From Pseudomonas putida W15Oct28 (GTDB lineage: Bacteria; Pseudomonadota; Gammaproteobacteria; Pseudomonadales; Pseudomonadaceae): a stretch of 64,000 nt of DNA. A program made the position numbers and the translations under genes. Within the stretch, counting starts at the first letter, position 1, and each line of letters begins with the position of its first letter. The stretch covers positions 62,001 to 126,000 of the forward strand of contig NZ_JENB01000001.1 in the NCBI RefSeq assembly GCF_000708715.2. Direction: 5' to 3'. The notes beneath the pieces were generated by a model that ran no database searches, was not told the DNA's origin, and saw nothing but the letters and a program-made list of their open reading frames with translations. Below are positions 1 to 8,963 of the stretch, one piece after another.

Positions 1-240
1 GAGGCCCAGGCCCGCCAGACACTGGACAACCTGCGCCATACGTTGGAAGCCGCCGGCAGCTCGCTGGATGCCGTGACCCAGGTGCTGATCTACGTGACAG
101 ACCGTAAATACCTGGCAACCGTCAACAGCCTGTATACCGACTACTTCCAGGCCCCTTACCCCAACCGCGCGGCGATCGTGGTGGCAGGGTTGGCACGCGA
201 AGAAATGCTGGTGGAACTGGTGGTGTACGCCTGCCTCTGA
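1..240 (+). CDS. RidA family protein, 3' part only
   Basis: The open frame runs in from the left edge, so the N-terminus is missing; 79 residues remain. The visible part matches the second half of RidA/YjgF/Rid proteins: the LEAAGSSLDAV helix, VTQVLIYVTD, and a C-terminal YPNRAAIVVAGLAREEMLVEL stretch that ends in the family's usual short strand. RidA trimers hydrolyse reactive enamine/imine intermediates. The next gene starts over 400 bases later, so it is the last gene of its own unit. The subfamily cannot be set without the missing half. Confidence 0.85.
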   Translation, partial: EAQARQTLDNLRHTLEAAGSSLDAVTQVLIYVTDRKYLATVNSLYTDYFQAPYPNRAAIVVAGLAREEMLVELVVYACL

Positions 241-676
241 GGGCCCTGAGGCGCTCGTCTGGAGATTTTCAGCGTCTGTGCGATCGAGCGCCGCCCGCGC
301 GGCGCTCGATATACGCACCACATCGACCGCAAGACATGCACCCGGAAGACCTCACGCCTCCCCCCGCCAGGCGCCAGCCTGTGCCCCATCTCGGTTCAAA
401 ACCCTCACCCCGATCAAAACCGCCCTTTTTTGATGCATCGGCCAAAGCAGCCAGACAGCGGCGATCCGTCGTGCCCTCCCCATTTCCCGCATTCCCGGCA
501 CACCCAAGCGTTTTCGGCACCTTCATTGCAAAGGCTGTGTGTGCTCAACGCACCGGCAATCCATCGCAACCGAGGCTCACGCCAGACACAGCACCCACTT
601 ACCCCAGCAAGGCAGCACCCTGAAAAACGTAGATGAACGGCAATGAAGCTGCCGGCGACGGCGGCAAGGAGTGGGT
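241..676. other. Intergenic region before the Anbu operon
   Basis: About 435 bases without a convincing gene. Several short frames are open on both strands, but they overlap each other, lack ribosome binding sites and do not resemble known proteins. The promoter of the downstream ATP-grasp/alpha-E/transglutaminase operon must lie here. I see no clear operator or terminator. Confidence 0.5.
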
Positions 677-2086
677 ATGTCCCGGGCTTTTTTCAATGAA
701 ATGTACGAAGCGAACGGCAGTTGCCGCCCGCATTACCAGGAGTTCGCCCGCTGGCTGGCCAACACCCCGCTGGAGCTGCTGGAACAGCGCCGGCGCGAGG
801 CCGACCTGCTGTTTCACCGTGCAGGCATCACCTTCACCTTGTACGGCGATAGCCAGGACACCGAGCGCCTGATCCCCTTCGATATCATCCCGCGCAGCAT
901 CCGCGCCAGTGAGTGGCGCACGGTCGAGCGTGGCTGTATCCAGCGGGTACAGGCCCTTAACCTGTTCCTGCAGGACATCTACCACGACCAGCGCATTCTC
1001 AAGGCCGGCATCATCCCGCCAGAACAAGTGCTGGCCAACGAGGGCTACCAGATCGCCATGCAGGGCCTGGACCTGCACCGTGGGCTGTATGCCCATATCG
1101 CCGGTGTCGACCTGGTGCGTGACGGCGATGGCAGCTACTTCGTGCTGGAAGACAACCTGCGTACCCCCAGCGGCGTCAGCTACATGCTCGAAGACCGCAA
1201 GATGATGATGCGCCTGTTCCCCGAACTGTTTGCCGCCCAGCGCATCGCGCCCATCGACCACTACCCCAACCTGCTGCTGGACACGCTGAAGAGCGCCAGC
1301 CCGCTGGACAACCCCACCGCCGTGCTGCTCACCCCTGGGCGTTTCAACAGTGCCTACTTCGAGCATGCCTTCCTGGCCCGCGAAATGGGCATCGAGCTGG
1401 TCGAAGGCGCAGACCTGTTCGTGCGTGACGAGCATGTCTACATGCGCACCACGGCCGGCCCCCAGCAGGTGGACGTGATCTACCGCCGGCTGGACGACGA
1501 CTACCTCGACCCGCTGTCCTTCAACCCTGACTCGACGCTGGGCGTACCGGGGCTGATCTCGGTGTACCGCGCCGGCAACGTGGTGCTGGCCAACGCCGTC
1601 GGCACAGGCGTGGCCGACGACAAGTCGATCTACCCGTATGTGGACGACATGATCCGTTTCTACCTGAGCGAAGAGCCGATCCTCAACAACGTGCCGACCT
1701 GGCAGTGCCGCAAGCCCGCAGACCTGTCCCATGTCCTGGCCCACCTGCCCGAACTGGTGGTCAAGGAAACCCAGGGCTCCGGCGGCTATGGCATGTTGGT
1801 GGGGCCGGCATCGACCAGCGCCCAGATCGAAGACTTCCGCGCGCGTATCAAAGCCCGCCCGCACGCCTATATCGCGCAACCCACCTTGTGCCTGTCGACC
1901 TGCCCCACCTTCGTCGACAGCGGCATCGCACCGCGCCACATCGACCTGCGCCCGTTCGTGCTCTCGGGCAGCGAAACGCGCCTGGTGCCTGGCGGGCTGA
2001 CCCGCGTGGCCTTGCAGGAAGGCTCGCTGGTGGTCAACTCGTCGCAGGGCGGCGGTACCAAGGACACCTGGGTGGTAGAGGACTGA
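677..2086 (+). CDS. Circularly permuted ATP-grasp protein (DUF404/DUF407 type)
   Basis: A 469-residue protein of the circularly permuted ATP-grasp family, normally about 470 residues. Recognisable parts are the N-terminal FNEMYEANG region, the DLVRDGDGSYFVLEDNLRTPSG motif near residue 150 that is typical of this family, and VVKETQGSGGYGMLVGP near residue 365, an ATP-grasp nucleotide-binding loop. ATP-grasp enzymes join a carboxylate to an amine or thiol; the substrate here is unknown. The ATG at 677 is preferred over the in-frame GTG at 671 because AAGGAG lies 5 bases upstream of it. Three bases separate it from the alpha-E gene, so the two are co-transcribed. This set with a transglutaminase and Anbu is a known conserved neighbourhood thought to make or modify a peptide-like product. 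Confidence 0.9.
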   Translation: MSRAFFNEMYEANGSCRPHYQEFARWLANTPLELLEQRRREADLLFHRAGITFTLYGDSQDTERLIPFDIIPRSIRASEWRTVERGCIQRVQALNLFLQDIYHDQRILKAGIIPPEQVLANEGYQIAMQGLDLHRGLYAHIAGVDLVRDGDGSYFVLEDNLRTPSGVSYMLEDRKMMMRLFPELFAAQRIAPIDHYPNLLLDTLKSASPLDNPTAVLLTPGRFNSAYFEHAFLAREMGIELVEGADLFVRDEHVYMRTTAGPQQVDVIYRRLDDDYLDPLSFNPDSTLGVPGLISVYRAGNVVLANAVGTGVADDKSIYPYVDDMIRFYLSEEPILNNVPTWQCRKPADLSHVLAHLPELVVKETQGSGGYGMLVGPASTSAQIEDFRARIKARPHAYIAQPTLCLSTCPTFVDSGIAPRHIDLRPFVLSGSETRLVPGGLTRVALQEGSLVVNSSQGGGTKDTWVVED

Positions 2087-2089
2087 ACC

Positions 2090-3040
2090 ATGCTTTCGCG
2101 AACCGCTTCCGACTTGTACTGGATGTCCCGCTACCTGGAACGTGCAGAAAACCTCGCACGCATGCTCGAGGTCAGCTATTCGCTGTCGCTGATGCCCCAG
2201 GCCGGGCGCAGCGACGGCCATGCCGAGCTGGCGATGTCGCTGCTGGCCTCTGGCACGCTGGACGACTACATCCGCCGGCACACCGAGCTCGACACCGAGC
2301 GCATGCTGCACTTCTTTGCCCTGGACGCGACCAACCCCAGCAGCATCTATTGCTGCCTGCAGGCCGCCAGGACCAATGCCCATGCGGTGCGCGGCCGGAT
2401 CACCGCCGACATGTGGGAGAACATCAACGCCACCTGGATCGAAATGCGCAACATCGCCAGCAATGGCCTTGGCCGCTATGGCATCAGCCAGTTCTGCGAC
2501 TGGGTCAAGGAACGCTCGCACCTGTTCCGCGGCGCTACCTCCGGCACCATCATGCGCAACGATGCCTACAGTTTCATCCGCCTGGGCACCTTCCTGGAGC
2601 GGGCGGACAACACCCTGCGCCTGCTCGATGCGCGCTACGAAATGTTCGGCGAGGCCTCCGAAGAGGTCAGCGACAGCTCCGCCCGCGGTTATTACCAGTG
2701 GAGCGCCTTGCTGCGCGCGCTGACCTCGTACGAAGCGTTCAACGAGCTGTACCGCGCCGCGCCCAGTGCCCGGCCAGTGTCCGAGCTGTTGCTGTTGCGG
2801 GTGGACGTGCCGCGCTCGCTGCATGCCTGCATCGAGGAACTGGACATGATCCTGGCCGGCCTGCCGGGCAGCAGCGGCCGCGCCGCCCAGCGCATGGCCG
2901 CCGAACTGAACGCGCGCCTGCGCTACACCGCCATCGACGAAATACTCGACGCCGGGCTGCACCCTTGGCTGAGCGACTTCATCGGCCGCGTCAACCAACT
3001 GGGCCAGGCCGTCCATCACTCCTACCTGGAGGTTGTATGA
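2090..3040 (+). CDS. Alpha-E domain protein (DUF403)
   Basis: A 316-residue, largely helical protein that starts MLSRTASDLYWMSRYLERAENLARML, the characteristic opening of the alpha-E (DUF403) family. It continues with repeated helical segments such as YSFIRLGTFLERADNTLRLLD near residue 165. Family function is unproven; it nearly always travels with the circularly permuted ATP-grasp and a transglutaminase-like protein, as here. The stop codon overlaps the start of the next gene in an ATGA arrangement, which suggests translational coupling. Confidence 0.9.
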   Translation: MLSRTASDLYWMSRYLERAENLARMLEVSYSLSLMPQAGRSDGHAELAMSLLASGTLDDYIRRHTELDTERMLHFFALDATNPSSIYCCLQAARTNAHAVRGRITADMWENINATWIEMRNIASNGLGRYGISQFCDWVKERSHLFRGATSGTIMRNDAYSFIRLGTFLERADNTLRLLDARYEMFGEASEEVSDSSARGYYQWSALLRALTSYEAFNELYRAAPSARPVSELLLLRVDVPRSLHACIEELDMILAGLPGSSGRAAQRMAAELNARLRYTAIDEILDAGLHPWLSDFIGRVNQLGQAVHHSYLEVV

Positions 3041-3816
3041 AACTCTCCATTCGCCACGACACCACCTACAGCTACGCCAGCGACGTAAGCAACAGCATTC
3101 AGTTCCTGCGCCTGACGCCGCGCAGCAGCGAACGCCAGCGCATCAATGAATGGCAACTGGACCTGCCCTGCAAGGTCAAGGGCCAGATCGACCCCTATGG
3201 CAACATCCTGCATGTACTGACCCTGGACAAACCCCATGGCCACCTGGCACTGACCGCCCGCGGCCAGGTCGAGATCGACCCGGACTGCGAACACGAAGCC
3301 GAGGGCCAGTCACCCTTGCCGTTCCTGCGCGGCAGCCACCTGACCCTGGCCGATGGCGCCCTGGTTGCTTTCGCCGCCCGGCAATGTGGCAGCCACCGCG
3401 ACCGGGCTGCGCTGATCGGGCTGATGCAAGGCCTGGCCGAGCACATGCCCTACAGCCCCGGGGCCACCTCGGTGGGCACCACGGCCATCGAAGCGTTCAG
3501 CGGTGGCGCTGGCGTGTGCCAGGACCACACCCACGCCTTTCTGGCCTGCGCCCGCAGCCTGGGGGTGCCGGCACGCTATGTGTCCGGTTACCTGTGCACC
3601 GAGGACGAACAGCACCTGGCCAGCCATGCCTGGGCCGAGGCCTGGGTCGACGACGCCTGGTACAGCTTCGACATCACCAACCGCCTGACGCGGCCCGAAC
3701 GTCACCTGAAGCTGGCAGTCGGCCTGGACTATCTCGATGCCTGCCCGGTCAGGGGCGTACGCCGCGGCGGTGGCACCGAAGCGATGCAGGCCAGCGTCCA
3801 CGTGCATCGCCAGTGA
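3037..3816 (+). CDS. Transglutaminase-like cysteine peptidase family protein
   Basis: A 259-residue protein beginning MKLSIRHDTTYSYASDVSNS, the typical N-terminal beta domain of bacterial transglutaminase-like proteins. The catalytic triad is visible: Cys in GGAGVCQDHTHAF (near residue 165), His in ASHAWAEAWVD (near 200) and Asp in WYSFDITNRL (near 215). Such proteins act as peptidases or amide-forming enzymes; the true reaction here is unknown. The ATG overlaps the alpha-E stop codon, so it is the third gene of the Anbu operon. Translation of the same frame upstream of 3037 is a shadow of the preceding genes. Confidence 0.9.
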   Translation: MKLSIRHDTTYSYASDVSNSIQFLRLTPRSSERQRINEWQLDLPCKVKGQIDPYGNILHVLTLDKPHGHLALTARGQVEIDPDCEHEAEGQSPLPFLRGSHLTLADGALVAFAARQCGSHRDRAALIGLMQGLAEHMPYSPGATSVGTTAIEAFSGGAGVCQDHTHAFLACARSLGVPARYVSGYLCTEDEQHLASHAWAEAWVDDAWYSFDITNRLTRPERHLKLAVGLDYLDACPVRGVRRGGGTEAMQASVHVHRQ

Positions 3817-3833
3817 CGGGCTTGCTGCAGGCC

Positions 3834-3861
3834 GGTCTTGCCGCGCGGGTGCGGCAAGACC
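3834..3861. terminator. Strong hairpin between transglutaminase and Anbu genes
   Basis: GGTCTTGCCGC and GCGGCAAGACC form a perfect 11-bp stem around a 6-base loop. There is no T-run after it, so it may be an RNA-processing or stabilising hairpin, or a weak attenuator that sets the level of the downstream protease gene. Confidence 0.55.
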
Positions 3862-3889
3862 ACTCCACACGCATCACAAGGGAAACCGC

Positions 3890-4612
3890 ATGACTTACTG
3901 TGTCGCCATGCACCTGGAGGACGGGCTTGTCTTCATCAGCGACTCACGCACCAACGCCGGCATCGACCAGATCTCCACCTTTGCCAAGTTGTTCGTCTTC
4001 AGCATCCCGGGCGAGCGGCTGGTCGTGTTGCAGACCGCCGGCAACCTGGCAACCTCGCAGTCGGTGGTGAACCTGCTGCGCCAGCGTACCCAGGGCAGCG
4101 GCCCTCATCTGCTGAACGTTGCCACGCTCTACGACGCTACAGTGCTGGTTGCCGACACCCTGCGCGAAGTGGTCAGCCGAGACCGCAGCAAGCTTACGGC
4201 CGACGTCGACCTGAGCAGTTCATTCATTGTTGGCGGCCAGATAGCCGGTGGCCCCATGGCCATCTACAACGTCTACGCACAAGGCAATTTCTTCCAGGCC
4301 ACGCCGGACACTCCGTTCCTGCAACTGGGTGAAAGCAAGTACGGCCGGCCAATCCTCGACCGCAACCTGGACTACCGCACCCCGCTCGATGAAGCGCTGC
4401 GCTGCGGCCTGATTTCGTTCGACTCCACCATCCGCAGCAACCTGTCGGTGGGCATGCCGCTGGACTTGCTGGTGTACCGCAACAACAGCCTGGAAAGCAT
4501 GACGCGCCAGCGCATCACCAGCGACGATGCCTATTACCAGCAGATTCGCAGGCAGTGGAGTGACGGCTTGAAAACCCTGCTGGCCGAACTGCCAGCGCCG
4601 CCTTATGGCTGA
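3890..4612 (+). CDS. Anbu-type proteasome-like peptidase
   Basis: A 240-residue Ntn-hydrolase of the proteasome beta-subunit fold. Met-Thr at the start would expose Thr1 as the catalytic nucleophile after Met removal, and it is followed by the family's GLVFISDSRTNAGIDQI segment with the conserved Asp and Arg, then SSFIVGGQIAGG near residue 110. Length and the neighbouring ATP-grasp, alpha-E and transglutaminase genes fit Anbu (ancestral beta subunit) rather than HslV, which is about 175 residues and sits next to hslU. Reported Anbu assemblies are helical or ring-like and appear not to need an ATPase partner. The gene is last in the operon, 73 bases after the transglutaminase gene, behind a strong hairpin. 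Confidence 0.88.
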   Translation: MTYCVAMHLEDGLVFISDSRTNAGIDQISTFAKLFVFSIPGERLVVLQTAGNLATSQSVVNLLRQRTQGSGPHLLNVATLYDATVLVADTLREVVSRDRSKLTADVDLSSSFIVGGQIAGGPMAIYNVYAQGNFFQATPDTPFLQLGESKYGRPILDRNLDYRTPLDEALRCGLISFDSTIRSNLSVGMPLDLLVYRNNSLESMTRQRITSDDAYYQQIRRQWSDGLKTLLAELPAPPYG

Positions 4613-4648
4613 ATGAGCGAACCGCTCAAAATCTCTGCTGCCTGTACC

Positions 4649-4926
4649 GGCCTCTTCGCGGGCTCGCCCGCTCCCACAGTGGAAGCAACTGTCTTGCACC
4701 CTCACTCAGGCTACCGCATCACCAGGTAGGAGCAGCCTTGCGCTGCGAAGAGGCCGGTAGGGCTGAAGGTCATCTTTGGCTGCAATGGCCTCTTCGCAGC
4801 ACAAGGCTGCTCCTACAGGTCCTGTACTTGCCTTGGAATCGAGACAGTCAGTTGGACCAGCTGCCTGGCTGAAAATCTATAAGGGGCACCACCCCGCGTG
4901 GGAGCGGGCGAGCCCGCGAAGAGGCC
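4649..4926. repeat. Nested REP elements of two families
   Basis: Two inverted pairs are nested. The outer arms (4649-4677 and 4898-4926) are exact 29-base reverse complements of the GTGGGAGCGGGC...GAAGAGGCC type. The inner arms (4726-4755 and 4788-4817) are near-perfect reverse complements of the GTAGGAGCAGCCTTG...GAAGAGGCC type. Both recur elsewhere in the window, so these are P. putida-type REP sequences. The region lies between the Anbu gene and the D-serine operon. Confidence 0.85.
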
Positions 4927-5127
4927 AGCACAGGCACCACATCAATGAGCCCTGGCACAGAGCCAATAATTCACTTCATCATTTTCTCGGGTACTTAGCA
5001 TGCATGACATGGGCTCACCTATGGGGTGAGGAGTCATCGTTTGAGTCGATCAAATCGCTGAAATCTAATGGGTGCAAACCAACAAGAAGCTCGCACGGAA
5101 GCGATCAGCGATAGAGAAAACCACACG

Positions 5128-6471
5128 ATGACTCCAACGTTCTCATTACTCGTCCTGGGCACTGCGATACTCCTGATCGTCGTCATGATCAGCAAACTTA
5201 AAGTACACCCGTTTCTGGCCTTGATGGCCGCAAGCCTGGTGGTCGGTGTCGGCACCGGCATGGCGCCTACGGCAATCGTGGCGGCGTTCGAGAAAGGCAT
5301 GGGCAGCACGCTGGGCTTTCTTGCCGGCATCATCGGCCTGGGCAGTATCCTCGGCAAACTGCTGGAAGAATCCGGCGGCGCCAGGCGCATCGCCACCACG
5401 CTGCTGAACAGGCTGGGTGAACGCAATGCTTCGTGGGCAATGATGCTCGTTGGCTTCATCGCCGGCATCCCGGTGTTCTTCGAGGTCGGCTTCGTCCTGC
5501 TGATTCCGTTGATCTACGTGGTGGCACGGCAAACCCGCATCAGCATGCTGTACCTCGGCGTGCCGCTGGCCACCTCGCTGATGGTGGTGCACTGCATTCT
5601 CCCGCCACACCCGGCCGCCACGGCCATCACCGGCATGCTCAATGCGGATATCGGTACTGTCATCCTGTACGGCCTCATCGTTGGCCTTCCGACCGCTATC
5701 ATCGCGGGCCCGGTGTGGGTTCGCTTCACCTGTAGCCGTGAAGCCGGCGAAGCCCAGCAGGCCTTCCTGTCTGCACGCACGGTGGCGCAAGCAGAAGAGC
5801 AGGCAATGCCCGCGTTCGGCATCACACTCACCACCGTACTGCTGCCACTGGTGTTGATGGTCGGCAAAACGTTGGCCGCTACGGTTCTGGAAAAGGGCTC
5901 TGCGCTGTACGAGTGGGTGGCCTTCCTGGGCAGCCCACTGATTGCCCTGACGCTGTCGGTGGTGTTCGCCTACTGGGCGCTGGGCTTGCGTCGCGGCCTG
6001 GACATGGCACACCTGCTGAGCCTGACCCAGCGCTGTTTCCCTCCCCTGGCCGGCATTCTGCTGATCATCGGTGCCGGCGGTGCCTTCAATGACATGCTCG
6101 TGGGCAGCGGCATCGGCAAGGCACTGGCCGATGTGCTGAACCAGACGCAGCTCAACCCGATCATCCTCGCCTGGTTGATCGCCGGGATCATGCACTTTGC
6201 CGTTGGCTCGGCCACCGTCGCGATGATCAGCGCGGCCGGCATGGTAATGCCGATCCTTGGCCAGCACCCCGAATACAACCGGGAAATCCTGGTGATCGCC
6301 ATCGGCGCCGGCGCCATCGGCTGGACCCACATCACCGACTCGGCGTTCTGGGTGGTGAAGGAATACCTGGGCCTTTCCCTGAGTGATGCATTGAAGAAGT
6401 TCACTGCCGCTACAGTGCTGGCCTCGGTAGTCGCCTTGTGCCTGACCCTGCTCCTTTCGAAGATTGTCTGA
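5128..6471 (+). CDS. dsdX: GntP-family permease, likely D-serine transporter
   Basis: A 447-residue polytopic membrane protein of the GntP family (gluconate/D-serine permeases, usually 440-450 residues). Family marks are [21 protein letters not shown] near residue 25, [15 protein letters not shown] near 75, and [17 protein letters not shown] near 320. Gene order with D-serine dehydratase directly downstream, 34 bases on, makes a DsdX-like D-serine importer the best call; gluconate transport cannot be excluded by sequence alone. The ATG at 5128 gives the usual N-terminus; an in-frame ATG at 5068 would add 20 hydrophilic residues not seen in the family. Confidence 0.85.
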   Translation: MTPTFSLLVLGTAILLIVVMISKLKVHPFLALMAASLVVGVGTGMAPTAIVAAFEKGMGSTLGFLAGIIGLGSILGKLLEESGGARRIATTLLNRLGERNASWAMMLVGFIAGIPVFFEVGFVLLIPLIYVVARQTRISMLYLGVPLATSLMVVHCILPPHPAATAITGMLNADIGTVILYGLIVGLPTAIIAGPVWVRFTCSREAGEAQQAFLSARTVAQAEEQAMPAFGITLTTVLLPLVLMVGKTLAATVLEKGSALYEWVAFLGSPLIALTLSVVFAYWALGLRRGLDMAHLLSLTQRCFPPLAGILLIIGAGGAFNDMLVGSGIGKALADVLNQTQLNPIILAWLIAGIMHFAVGSATVAMISAAGMVMPILGQHPEYNREILVIAIGAGAIGWTHITDSAFWVVKEYLGLSLSDALKKFTAATVLASVVALCLTLLLSKIV

Positions 6472-6505
6472 TCTACTCTGCACATACCGCACTACAGGTG
6501 AAATC

Positions 6506-7855
6506 ATGATTCACGGAAAAACCCTGGAAGCCTGGCAACAAAGCCACCCGATCATCACCGAGCTGGTTGCCCTGAAACAAACCAGCTGGTTCAACCCTGG
6601 CATCGCCAAGGCTGCAGAGGCTTTGCACGACGTAGGCCTGACGGCGGCCGACGTGCAAGCCACCAGTGCGCGGCTGCAGCGGTTCGCGCCTTACCTGGCC
6701 ACCGTGTTCCCCGAGACGGCAGCGGCCGGCGGGGTCATCGAGTCGCACATCACTCCGCTGCCACAGCTGCGCCAGCTGCTTATCGACGAAGGATCGCTGC
6801 AGAACGTGGGCAGCCTGTGGCTCAAGGCGGACAGCGACTTGCCTATCTCCGGCTCGATCAAAGCCCGGGGCGGCATCCATGAAGTGCTCAAGCACGCCGA
6901 GGACCTTGCCCTGGCGGCCGGCTTGATCACGCCAACGGATGACTACACCAAACTGGCGAGCGACCAGGCCCGTGCATTCTTCAGCCAGTACAAGATTGCC
7001 GTGGGCTCGACCGGCAACCTGGGGCTGTCGATTGGCATCATGAGCGCCAAGCTGGGCTTCCAGGTGAGCGTGCACATGTCGTCTGACGCCAGGCAATGGA
7101 AAAAGGACAAGCTGCGCGCCAACGGCGTCACAGTGGTCGAACACGCCTCCGACTACAGCGTGGCGGTGGAGCAAGGCCGCCAGCAGGCGGCCTCAGACCC
7201 CAGCTGCTACTTTGTCGACGACGAAAACTCCCCACAACTGTTTCTCGGCTATGCCGTGGCCGCCGAACGGTTGGCGCGGCAATTCGACCAGGCGGGCATC
7301 CAGGTAAACGCAGATCATCCATTGTTCGTGTACCTGCCGTGCGGCGTAGGGGGCGGCCCGGGCGGTGTCGCATTCGGGCTGAAGCTGGTGTTTGGCGATG
7401 CCGTGCACTGCATCTTTGCCGAACCCACCCACTCCCCCTGCATGCTGCTGGGTGTCTATACCGGCCTGCACGATGAAACCAGCGTGCAGGACTTTGGCAT
7501 CGACAACATCACCGCCGCCGACGGCCTGGCGGTCGGGCGCCCTTCCGGGTTTGTCGGCAAAGCCATGCAGCGGCTGATCGATGGTTACTACACCGTGACC
7601 GACGAAGAACTGTACCGCTTGATGGTCATCGCCCATGAGCAGGACAAGGTCAAACTGGAACCCTCTGCCCTGGCCGGCGTGCCCGGTATGCTGCGGGTGC
7701 TGCAAGCAGACGAGTACCTGGCTCGCCAGGGCTTCACCCCAGCCCAGCTGCAGCAGGCTACCCACCTCGTCTGGGGAACGGGTGGCAGCATGGTGCCGAT
7801 TGATGAATTCAACGCCTATCTGGCGAAAGGGCGCAGCCCGCAGGCAAACGGGTAA
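6506..7855 (+). CDS. dsdA: D-serine dehydratase (D-serine ammonia-lyase)
   Basis: A 449-residue PLP enzyme, the normal length for DsdA, that converts D-serine to pyruvate and ammonia. The PLP lysine sits in SGSIKARGG (near residue 117), followed by the phosphate-binding region [11 protein letters not shown] near 170 and the glycine-rich [11 protein letters not shown] near 280. The ATG at 6506 follows ACAGGTGAAATC. The gene is 34 bases after the permease and 35 bases before the LysR gene, so the three probably form one unit that lets the cell use or detoxify D-serine. Confidence 0.93.
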   Translation: MIHGKTLEAWQQSHPIITELVALKQTSWFNPGIAKAAEALHDVGLTAADVQATSARLQRFAPYLATVFPETAAAGGVIESHITPLPQLRQLLIDEGSLQNVGSLWLKADSDLPISGSIKARGGIHEVLKHAEDLALAAGLITPTDDYTKLASDQARAFFSQYKIAVGSTGNLGLSIGIMSAKLGFQVSVHMSSDARQWKKDKLRANGVTVVEHASDYSVAVEQGRQQAASDPSCYFVDDENSPQLFLGYAVAAERLARQFDQAGIQVNADHPLFVYLPCGVGGGPGGVAFGLKLVFGDAVHCIFAEPTHSPCMLLGVYTGLHDETSVQDFGIDNITAADGLAVGRPSGFVGKAMQRLIDGYYTVTDEELYRLMVIAHEQDKVKLEPSALAGVPGMLRVLQADEYLARQGFTPAQLQQATHLVWGTGGSMVPIDEFNAYLAKGRSPQANG

Positions 7856-7890
7856 CCGCAACCAGTGAACGGCGCAGGAAGGATTGATCA

Positions 7891-8829
7891 ATGAAAAAGC
7901 CCGGCGGCGGCGCCGTGAAACTCAATGGCTCGCACCTGGGCAGCCTGCATGTCTTTCTGGTGGCGGCACGGCACTTGAGCTTCTCGCGCGCCGCCGATGA
8001 GCTGTGCCTGACGGCCAGTGCCGTGAGCCATCGCATCAATCGCCTGGAAGATGAGCTGGCGCTCAAGCTGTTCCACCGCATGCCGCGCAAGGTCAGCCTC
8101 ACCGAAGACGGCGAGCGCCTGTTCGCGGTCATGCAACGGACCATGGATGAGCTGAGCGAGGCCGTGCAGGAACGTGCGCACGCCGAAATCGCCGGCCAGC
8201 TGACGTTGTATGTGCGCCCGTCAGTCGCACAGTGCTGGCTGGTGCCGCGGCTGGCGCAGTTCACCGCCCGCTACCCTGATATCCAGCTGGATATCAGGGT
8301 GGGCAACGAGAGCATCGATTACCGCACACGCAAGATCGACCTGGTCCTGTGTTATTCGGATGGCCATCATCCGGGGTTGCAGAGCATCCACTTGATGGAC
8401 GAGCGGATCGCCCCTGTGTGCTCTCCCCGTTACGCAGAAACCCATGCACTGACCGGTGACCTGCACCCGCTGGAACACTGCACCGCCTTGCATGACGTAG
8501 CGGCCTGGGACAACGCTGCATTCGATGCAGAATGGCAGCTCTGGGCCAACACCACAGGTGCGGGGATCAGCCTCCCACGCCGATTCCTCACATTCGATCG
8601 TTCCGACCTGTGCACGCTCGCTGCGTTGAATCACGTAGGCATCGCCATTGGCCGCGAACAGCTGGTCAAGGATCGCATTGCACAAGGTGAGCTGGTTTTG
8701 CCGTTCGGTGGTTTCGTCGACACCCCCAACTATGGCTATTACCTGGTCTACCCGCATCATGACCCGATGCCCAAACGCCTGCAGGTGTTGATCGACTGGC
8801 TCATCAAAGAAGCCTGCACTGACCTGTAG
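7891..8829 (+). CDS. dsdC: LysR-type regulator, DsdC-like
   Basis: A 312-residue LysR-type regulator. The N-terminal winged HTH (residues about 13-72) includes FLVAARHLSFSRAADELCLTASAVSHRINRLEDEL, and the type 2 periplasmic-binding-like effector domain follows. The GSLHVFLVAARHLSFSRAA start resembles GcvA/DsdC-type regulators. It lies downstream of dsdA in the same direction, unlike E. coli where dsdC is divergent from dsdXA, so it may be co-transcribed with its targets. The role as a D-serine-responsive activator is inferred from position. Confidence 0.82.
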   Translation: MKKPGGGAVKLNGSHLGSLHVFLVAARHLSFSRAADELCLTASAVSHRINRLEDELALKLFHRMPRKVSLTEDGERLFAVMQRTMDELSEAVQERAHAEIAGQLTLYVRPSVAQCWLVPRLAQFTARYPDIQLDIRVGNESIDYRTRKIDLVLCYSDGHHPGLQSIHLMDERIAPVCSPRYAETHALTGDLHPLEHCTALHDVAAWDNAAFDAEWQLWANTTGAGISLPRRFLTFDRSDLCTLAALNHVGIAIGREQLVKDRIAQGELVLPFGGFVDTPNYGYYLVYPHHDPMPKRLQVLIDWLIKEACTDL

Positions 8830-8940
8830 GAGCGGCCTTGTGTCGCGAAAGGGCCGCATAGCGGCCCCCAGGTTTCAGCTACACCGCATAAATTGCTGGG
8901 GCTGCTTTGCAGCCCGATCGCGACGCAAGGCCGCTCCTAC
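8828..8940. repeat. REP inverted pair, GTAGGAGCGGCC type
   Basis: Arms starting GTAGGAGCGGCCTTG and ending CAAGGCCGCTCCTAC flank a central region with a second imperfect hairpin. It sits between the convergent ends of dsdC and the MocR gene and may serve as a bidirectional stop. Confidence 0.85.
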
Positions 8941-8963
8941 ACAGGGGCCAGTGCAGGCCTGGT

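Noticed and set aside
599..3019. 806-codon open frame on the minus strand
   Set aside because: It is antisense to the ATP-grasp and alpha-E genes, low in complexity (Gln, Val, Gly, His rich) and matches no family; a shadow of GC-rich codon use.
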